From assembly GCA_030691295.1 (NCBI GenBank), contig JAUYEQ010000168.1, positions 1-14,275 on the forward strand: a DNA stretch of 14,275 bases. The letters run 5' to 3'. A program made the position numbers and the translations under genes. A model generated the notes under the pieces. It had not been told where the DNA came from. It searched no databases and saw only the letters and a program-made list of their open reading frames with translations. The first letter of the stretch is position 1, and every line of letters begins with the position of its first letter. This DNA comes from Bacteroidota bacterium. GTDB lineage: Bacteria > Bacteroidota > Bacteroidia > Bacteroidales > Prolixibacteraceae. Of the stretch, positions 6,040 through 11,700 are shown piece after piece.

Positions 6040-6517
6040 ATAGTGCTTTCTTAGAAAAACTTAAAGGCAATAAACTCTCCACACCCTGTAAAACCAGTAT
6101 TGAATCCTGTCCGTCGAGAATAATACGGATGGGAGTTTCAAATCGCACTTCCGTTTCAGCCAAAGCTTGCCGGCAGGCACCGCAGGGTTTTACCGATTCA
6201 TTTACTAAAATACCGCTTTTAGCTGCCGAAACTGCAATTGCTTTTACTCCTGCATCAGGAAAATTGGCATTGGCATAAAACAAAGCGACCCTTTCTGCGC
6301 ATAATCCTGAAGGATATGCCGAGTTTTCCTGGTTATTTCCGGTAACAATTAAACCGCTGTCCAACAAAACGGCTGCTCCAACATGAAATCCTGAGTACGG
6401 AGCATAAGCCAGGGCAGTAATTCTTCTGGCTTCATTCAACAAAAGCTGATCATTTTCAGGCAATTCACCAATGTTTTGGTATTCGTGTACTACAATCGTG
6501 ATTTCCGTCGTTTTCAT
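6038..6517 (-). CDS. cdd: Cytidine deaminase
   Basis: Hydrolyses cytidine and deoxycytidine to uridine and deoxyuridine plus ammonia in pyrimidine salvage; cytoplasmic zinc enzyme. The 159 residues include the substrate-binding GNNQENSAYPSG (60-71, with N62 and E64), then CAER with zinc ligand C73 and proton-shuttle E75, then PCGACRQ with zinc ligands C112 and C115. YAPYSGFHVGAAV (38-50) is also characteristic. Length fits the homotetrameric class, with about 20 extra N-terminal residues common in Bacteroidota. The ATG at 6517 lies only about 15 nt after the predicted transcript start (promoter 6536-6566), and no Shine-Dalgarno is seen. It is divergent from the GH73 gene and convergent with hsp20, whose terminator overlaps its stop. 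Confidence 0.96.
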   Translation of the reverse strand: MKTTEITIVVHEYQNIGELPENDQLLLNEARRITALAYAPYSGFHVGAAVLLDSGLIVTGNNQENSAYPSGLCAERVALFYANANFPDAGVKAIAVSAAKSGILVNESVKPCGACRQALAETEVRFETPIRIILDGQDSILVLQGVESLLPLSFSKKAL

Positions 6518-6535
6518 ATATTAAACAGTTTTGCC

Positions 6536-6566
6536 CAAATGTACGTTAATAGTTCTTATTTGCCAA
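6536..6566 (-). promoter_or_regulatory. Promoter of cdd
   Basis: On the minus strand TTG (6566-6564) and TACATTTG (6543-6536) match the Bacteroidota -33 and -7 elements, separated by 20 nt. The predicted start, near 6533, gives a leader of about 15 nt. The TTG is half of a CAATTG shared with the opposing promoter. Confidence 0.7.
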
Positions 6567-6598
6567 TTGAGTTAGATAACAACATTTTCTTATTTTTG
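6567..6598 (+). promoter_or_regulatory. Promoter of the GH73-LysM gene
   Basis: TTG (6567-6569) and TATTTTTG (6591-6598) match -33 and TAnnTTTG, separated by 21 nt. The predicted start, near 6601, leaves about 13 nt before the ATG at 6615. Its -33 TTG directly abuts that of the cdd promoter. Confidence 0.65.
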
Positions 6599-6614
6599 TA
6601 GCAATCACATTAAA

Positions 6615-7565
6615 ATGGTCATGATTAAAAATACGATTTTATTTACTTTTTTGTTCTTTTCAATTCAGTTGGTTGCACAATCAACGCAACTTACCCGCGA
6701 TGAATACATCCGTAAATTCTATAAATTAGCAATATCGGAAATGAAGCGCAGCGGAATTCCTGCCAGCATAACACTTGCACAGGGCTGTTGGGAATCGGGT
6801 AACGGAAACAGCCGGCTTGCTACCGAAGCAAACAATCATTTCGGAATAAAATGCAAAAGTGAATGGAGAGGCAAAAAAATCTACCACGATGATGATGCCA
6901 GTCAGGAGTGTTTCAGGAAATATGCGAATGCCGAAACTTCATACATTGATCATTCAAATTTTCTGATGAGTGGAAGCCGTTACAGCTTTCTTTTTCAACT
7001 CGACCCCAAAGACTATGTAGGCTGGGCGCACGGACTGAAAAAAGCCGGATACGCCACTGATCCAACTTACGCCCAACGACTAATCAAAATTATTGAGGAA
7101 TATAAGCTTCATGTTTACGACGAATATGTTGATAACCGGCAACTGGCTTCCCTGAAAAATGAAACTGCGCCTGTTAAAATACAACCTTCGACCCTTGGGA
7201 AAATAAATTCGAGGCATAAAATTGAATTGCGGAACGGCTTGCGAACCGTTGTAGTGGAGGAAGGTGATAGTTACCAAAGCATTACCAAGGATTTGGCATT
7301 GAAAGACTGGGAATTACACACTTACAACGATATAGAAAAAGACAGTAAAGTAAGGGTGAACGAAATTCTCTATATAGAAGCAAAATATAAAAAAGGCAAC
7401 AAGGACCACAAACAACATGTTGCCGAAGATGGCGACACGATGCACTACATTGCACAACGATATGCCTTGAGAATGAAACCATTATTGAAGAGAAACCGCA
7501 TGAAAAAGGGTGAAGAACCCATTGCCGGCCAGATTGTTTATCTGCGGAATAAAAGACCGAGGTAG
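6615..7565 (+). CDS. Secreted GH73 glucosaminidase-family peptidoglycan hydrolase with two LysM domains
   Basis: Predicted beta-N-acetylglucosaminidase cutting glycan strands in peptidoglycan, acting in the periplasm or at the surface. Residues 1-22 are a signal peptide (ILFTFLFFSIQLVAQ). The GH73/FlgJ-like domain spans about 27-165: ITLAQGCWESGNGNSRLA contains the catalytic glutamate (E60), NNHFGIKC follows, then FRKYANAETSYIDHSNFL and the conserved W-A-GLKKAGYATDP-Y segment. Two LysM modules follow, about 209-255 (VVEEGDSYQSI) and 267-312 (HVAEDGDTMHYIAQRY), which should bind N-acetylglucosamine chains. The 316-residue length and order are common for Bacteroidota wall hydrolases. A second ATG at 6621 gives an equally good signal peptide, so the start is uncertain by two codons. 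No Shine-Dalgarno; the leader is very short. An AGTGTTC-type repeat begins 5 nt after the stop. Confidence 0.93.
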   Translation: MVMIKNTILFTFLFFSIQLVAQSTQLTRDEYIRKFYKLAISEMKRSGIPASITLAQGCWESGNGNSRLATEANNHFGIKCKSEWRGKKIYHDDDASQECFRKYANAETSYIDHSNFLMSGSRYSFLFQLDPKDYVGWAHGLKKAGYATDPTYAQRLIKIIEEYKLHVYDEYVDNRQLASLKNETAPVKIQPSTLGKINSRHKIELRNGLRTVVVEEGDSYQSITKDLALKDWELHTYNDIEKDSKVRVNEILYIEAKYKKGNKDHKQHVAEDGDTMHYIAQRYALRMKPLLKRNRMKKGEEPIAGQIVYLRNKRPR

Positions 7566-7570
7566 TAATA

Positions 7571-7601
7571 AGTGTTCAGTGTTCAGTCTCAGTTCCCAGA
7601 A
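7571..7601 (+). repeat. AGTGTTC-type tandem repeat after the GH73 gene
   Basis: Units AGTGTTC (7571-7577), AGTGTTC (7578-7584), AGTCTC (7585-7590, 6 nt) and AGTTCCC (7591-7597), then AGAA. It is in the sense direction of the upstream gene and matches 28 of 31 positions of the copy at 2614-2644 on the other strand. Confidence 0.75.
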
Positions 7602-7642
7602 AAAAAGCAATTCGACAATTGATCAATTTGACGATTTGACAA
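7600..7642 (-). repeat. Octamer tandem repeat (TTTGACAA type) downstream of the membrane-protein gene
   Basis: Four 8-nt units on the plus strand: TTCGACAA (7611-7618), TTGATCAA (7619-7626), TTTGACGA (7627-7634) and TTTGACAA (7635-7642). On the minus strand the array lies just after the gene ending at 7660. A weak stem, CAATT (7608-7612) with AATTG (7617-7621), is followed on that strand by a C and seven T (7606-7600), so it might also terminate transcription. Confidence 0.6.
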
Positions 7643-7659
7643 TTCAGAATTCATTTTAA

Positions 7660-8016
7660 TTACTGGATGTCATTCATTTTCCAACGGCTGAAAAGCAATC
7701 GCAATAAAACCCGATCTGTAAAAAAGATAAAATTCAGTATAAATACTGCGAGAATTACCTGAATGATATTTTCAGAAGCAAATGCCAAAGTATGCATTAC
7801 TAATTCTTTGTCAATATAGTAGTACAATCCGACAGCGACTGAAAGCAGCGACAATAAAACGCCTGTCAGATAAAAATATTCATACAAATCATTTTTCAAC
7901 TGTTTGCGACGGACAACAGAAAGTGTTACTTTTTGCGCAAAACCAGCAGACAAATGAAAATCAGGTTTTGTCCTGAACGACTTTTCAATGATATAATCAA
8001 GTTCCTTATTTTCCAT
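7660..8016 (-). CDS. Small two-helix membrane protein overlapping the ECF sigma gene, possible anti-sigma factor
   Basis: A 118-residue protein of no family I can name. The first ~45 residues are cytoplasmic-looking and basic (EKSFRTKPDFHLSAGFAQKV, RRKQLKND). Two hydrophobic helices follow, about 47-68 and 83-100, with a short tail. Its ATG lies inside the end of the sigma gene (11-nt overlap) behind an AAAGGAGA ribosome-binding site, so the two are translated together. Known pattern: genes overlapping and following ECF sigma genes often encode membrane anti-sigma factors that hold the sigma with an N-terminal cytoplasmic domain. Inference: this protein plays that role. It shows no zinc-binding HxxxCxxC motif and is short for a classical anti-sigma factor, so an accessory membrane protein is the alternative. 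Confidence 0.8.
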   Translation of the reverse strand: MENKELDYIIEKSFRTKPDFHLSAGFAQKVTLSVVRRKQLKNDLYEYFYLTGVLLSLLSVAVGLYYYIDKELVMHTLAFASENIIQVILAVFILNFIFFTDRVLLRLLFSRWKMNDIQ

Positions 8017-8587
8017 GGGTAATCTCCTTTACCAATTTTAAACTGTTTTCATCAACCACAAACTTTAATTTTTCCTTCAGAAGTGCTTTTGCCCTGAACA
8101 GATAGCTTTTAATTGTTCCTTCAGGCATTCCTGTAATCTGTTCAATTTCCCGATACGAAAACTCTTCCAAATGAAACAAAGTTAAAACTGTTCTGTACTG
8201 AACAGGCAATAATTCAATTTGTTCGTGAACATACCGGTGCAAGTCGGTTCGTTCGTAATCATCTGATTTGTAATCTGTCAGATTTCGCAATGCAACAGAA
8301 TCATCCGGATTAACCTCAACAACTTTTTTAAACTTCCGCAGGTAATTGATGCTTGTATTGTATGCGATAGTGGCAATCCAGGTCGATAATTTGCATTCAT
8401 TCCGGTACTTCCCCAGATTTTGATATACCTTCATAAATACATCCTGACAAATATCTTCCAACTCATCCTGACGCTGAATTAACCGGCCGGTAATATGAAC
8501 CACCAGTTTCTGGTATCGGTTTACCAAAAACGTAAATGCGTTCATATTTCCTTTTAAAATCTGGGCAATTAATTCAGAATCGTTCAT
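8006..8587 (-). CDS. RNA polymerase sigma factor, ECF subfamily
   Basis: Directs RNA polymerase to a set of promoters, normally in response to an envelope or stress signal. With the ATG at 8587 it has 193 residues. Region sigma-2 is about 20-88 (FLVNRYQKLVVHITGRL, DELEDICQDVFMKVYQNL, STWIATIAYNTSINYLRK), with the DICQDVF core-binding helix intact. Sigma-4 is about 124-176 (LPVQYRTVLTLFHLEEFSYREIEQITGMPEGTIKSYLFRAKALL), with its helix-turn-helix at ~143-165. The frame stays open 20 codons further to a TTG at 8647, but that would put the start in the tail of the upstream terminator; 8587 begins the normal ECF N-terminus (MNDSELIAQILKG). TACCTTTC (8634-8627) is one base off the -7 consensus and would give a 37-nt leader. 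The gene overlaps the next by 11 nt. Targets unknown. Confidence 0.93.
   Translation of the reverse strand: MNDSELIAQILKGNMNAFTFLVNRYQKLVVHITGRLIQRQDELEDICQDVFMKVYQNLGKYRNECKLSTWIATIAYNTSINYLRKFKKVVEVNPDDSVALRNLTDYKSDDYERTDLHRYVHEQIELLPVQYRTVLTLFHLEEFSYREIEQITGMPEGTIKSYLFRAKALLKEKLKFVVDENSLKLVKEITHGK
8023..8030 (-). promoter_or_regulatory. Ribosome-binding site of the membrane-protein gene, inside the sigma gene
   Basis: AAAGGAGA on the minus strand lies 6 nt before the ATG at 8016 and within the last codons of the sigma factor (VKEI). It is one of only two strong Shine-Dalgarno motifs in the window and supports the overlapping start. Confidence 0.65.
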
Positions 8588-8643
8588 ACAGGTTGTTTGA
8601 CAACAGCTCGCCTTTAAATGTTGCACGAAAGGTATAATTTCTT

Positions 8644-8689
8644 GCAAAATAAAACCCGGTGCCTGGGTCTAAACGCCAAACACCGGGTT
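8644..8689 (-). terminator. Rho-independent terminator of the giant surface-protein gene
   Basis: AACCCGGTG and CACCGGGTT form a perfect 9-bp inverted repeat (8689-8681 with 8661-8653 on the minus strand), with a 19-nt loop, followed by T-rich sequence (TTATTTT). It lies 40 nt after the stop at 8729 and upstream of the sigma gene, separating the two units. On the plus strand no T-run follows. Confidence 0.85.
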
Positions 8690-8728
8690 GCTAAGAAAGT
8701 CCTGTTCTCTATGAAAAACTACATCAGG

Positions 8729-11700
8729 TTATTTCTTTATTATTGAGCGAGATTGAATATTTCCTCCAATCTTTAGTTTAACCAGATAAGATCCTGGCAC
8801 AAGCCTCGACAGGTCAACAACGGTCTTTTGTTCGTTCAATTGTTGTTGCATCAACAGGTTTCCTTGAATGGAGTAGACTTCCATCCTCACTGGTTCATCG
8901 GCTATTTCTCCTAAACCGATGGTTAATGGCCCTGTTGTTGGGTTTGGATAGATTTTCAGCGATGATATAAGCCATGAGTTATTTGTGGTGATAACTTGTG
9001 TCATTGTATTAACGGCAAAAGAAACCGAGACCACTGGTGAATTCTCAGATAGCATAACGGGAAGCTTCTCTGACTGTGTAAGGCCAGGCAATTCGATTAC
9101 GATTTCATGTTGGGCAATGGCCAACTTCTCAAATTTATAAAACCCGCTTGCGTTGGTAAAACAAGAAGAAACAGGAGTCGCCCCTCCTTTTTTGTAAAGA
9201 TGCACCAATGCACCAATTACGGGGGTTTCTGTTCCGGTGTGCGATCGAACTATCGATATGCTTTTTGTCCCGGGAAGCTGTTTTTCAAATACAAATCCGG
9301 AAATCTCACCTGTGCCGGAACTTAATGCTTCCAAAGCTATACAATCAATCGTTTTGGAAACGGTGCCTTCATCAGAAACTGTAATGATCTCGGCGTTTGC
9401 CCAGTTTATCACATTTCCGACATAGGTTGGAGTGAAAGCTTGCGCATTGTTCAGGGGGGACACCAAAACAATCCATTCACCTTGCTCAACAACGAACCTG
9501 GAATAATTTTCCTCAACAACCTGTGGAATATCCCTTTCGATAAACGAGCCTCCGTTTTTCTTGTAAAGTTGATAGGAAAGTTCTGCCACCGGAATGACAG
9601 TATTGTTCATTCTTGAAATCAAGGTCAAGCTTGGCGGTACCTGTTTCACCCAAACAATGACTTGAGCGCTTGTTGAGTTTACTTCACCATCGTTGACCAC
9701 CAATGTAAAGGTATAAGGCGTATCCACATTAACTTTTGGCGCGGTAAAGGTTGGCTTTACCGATGTTGCTGAACTGAGGACAATCCCTGCCGGAGCAGTC
9801 CACTGGTAGCTCAGCTGATCACCATCGGGATCACTCGAAAGGCTGCCATCCAATGTTGCGGTTACTCCTTCGTTCACATTCTGTTCTGATCCTGCACTGG
9901 CCATTGGCGCTTGATTTTGGTTCTTAACAGTGACCACCACCTGATCGGCTGGCGAATCAACCGTGCCATCGTTGACTACTAAAGTGAAAGTGTAATTGGT
10001 ATCGGCTGAAACACCGGGTGCGGTAAATGTTGGTTTCTGTACCGAGGTTGAACTCAACGTAATCCCTGCTGGGGCTAACCATTTGTAGGTTAGAGGATCA
10101 CCATCAGGATCACTTGACAAACTTCCATCCAATGTTGTGGGTGTGCCTTCGTTCACATTCTGGTCGGCACCGGCATTGGCTGTTGGCGCTTGATTTTGGT
10201 TCTTAACGGTGACCACCACCTGATCGGCTGGCGAATCAACGGTGCCATCGTTCACTACCAAAGTAAAAACATAATTGGTATTGGTCGTTATCAGAGGTGC
10301 GGTAAATGTTGGTTTCTGTACCGAAGTTGAACTCAAGGTAATCCCTGCCGGAGCTGTCCATTTGTAGATTAGCGGATCACCATCAGGATCGCTCGAAAGG
10401 CTGCCATCCAAAGTGGCGGTTACACCTTCTTCGACATTCTGGTCGGCTCCAGCATTGGCTATAGGAATTTTATTTACATGCTTGACCGTAACAACCACTT
10501 GCTGATAACTTGCATTTACGATTCCATCGCCAACATATAACAAAAAGATCAATTGGGTGTCTTTGGTAACTTCAGGAGCTAAAAATGTTGGTTTAGCCAC
10601 TGTTTCAGAACTGAGCACAACTCCGGCTGGAGCGGTCCATGCATACTGAAGCTCATCGCCATCAGGGTCGTATGACCCCGATCCATCAAGCGTTACCAGA
10701 GCGCCTTCATCAACGGTTTGGCTCACCCCTGAATTTACAACCGGAGTTTTATTGACAAGTTTAACGGTAACGATTACCAGATCTTCCGGAGAATCAACCG
10801 TCCCATCGTTAACTTTCAGAGAAAATATAAATTCAGTGTCCTTCGAGACTTCGGGCACTGTAAATGTGGGCTTGGCCGCTGTTTCAGAACTGAGGGTGAT
10901 GCCGATGGGAGTGGTCCAAAGGTAAGTCAGCGTGTTGCCGTCTGCATCTGAAGACGCAGTTCCATCGAAGGTAACAAAAGCGCCTTCATCTGCCGTTTGG
11001 TCGGAACCTGCATTGGCAACCGGGGGTTGATTTGTGGCAGTGATATGAGCAAAATCTTTCCATTGGCTGGCGACCTTGTAGAGGTTTTCGGAACCTGCCG
11101 GAACAAATAATGTACAATTGGATTTATCAATACCAAAAAATACATCTTTTTTTGAACTTAAATCGACAGGCGTTGGATTATTGGCGTAGATCGAAGCTAA
11201 CCCAGAACAATTATAGAAAGCTTGACTCCCAATCGAGTTTATCGAAGTCGGAAGGGAAATAGAAGTGAGTCCCGTGCAATTCTCAAATACCCAATCCTCC
11301 AAAGTCGTAAGTCCAGAAGGCACATAAATGGAAGTTAAACCGGAACAGTTGTAAAAGGCATCGACTGCAACGGTGGTGACGGTTGCGGGGATTACGAAAT
11401 CTCCGCTGGTGGCAGGTGGGCAATAAATTAATCGGGTTTTATTTTTATCGTACAAAACACCATTCAGGCTTGAATAATTAAGGTTGTTCCCGTCAACCGA
11501 AACATAACCAGTTGCTGCAATAAATGCACCCCGGCCAATTAAAATGGTTGAAGCCGGAATATTAAAATTCAGGATCTCTTTGCACGAATAGAAAGCAAAC
11601 TCATCAATTATCTCGACCGCTTGAGGTAACGAAATGTTTTTCAATTTATAGCACTGATAAAAAGCAAGATTGCCTATAAACTTAACCGATTCGGGTAAAT

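Noticed and set aside
5991..6050. Three near-copies of TTGTGCTTT at 5991, 6011 and 6041
   Set aside because: One is in the terminator stem and one in cdd coding sequence; short enough to be chance.
5991..6278. Plus-strand frame of 95 codons after hsp20
   Set aside because: Crosses the hsp20 terminator and is antisense to cdd, which has all its catalytic residues.
8588..8647. Extension of the sigma factor by 20 codons to a TTG start
   Set aside because: It would start in the tail of the upstream terminator and upstream of the likely promoter; the ECF N-terminus begins at the ATG at 8587.
9638..10753. CRISPR-like array suggested by regularly repeated DNA
   Set aside because: The 279-nt period is in frame, repeats are protein-coding PKD-like domains, and there are no spacers.
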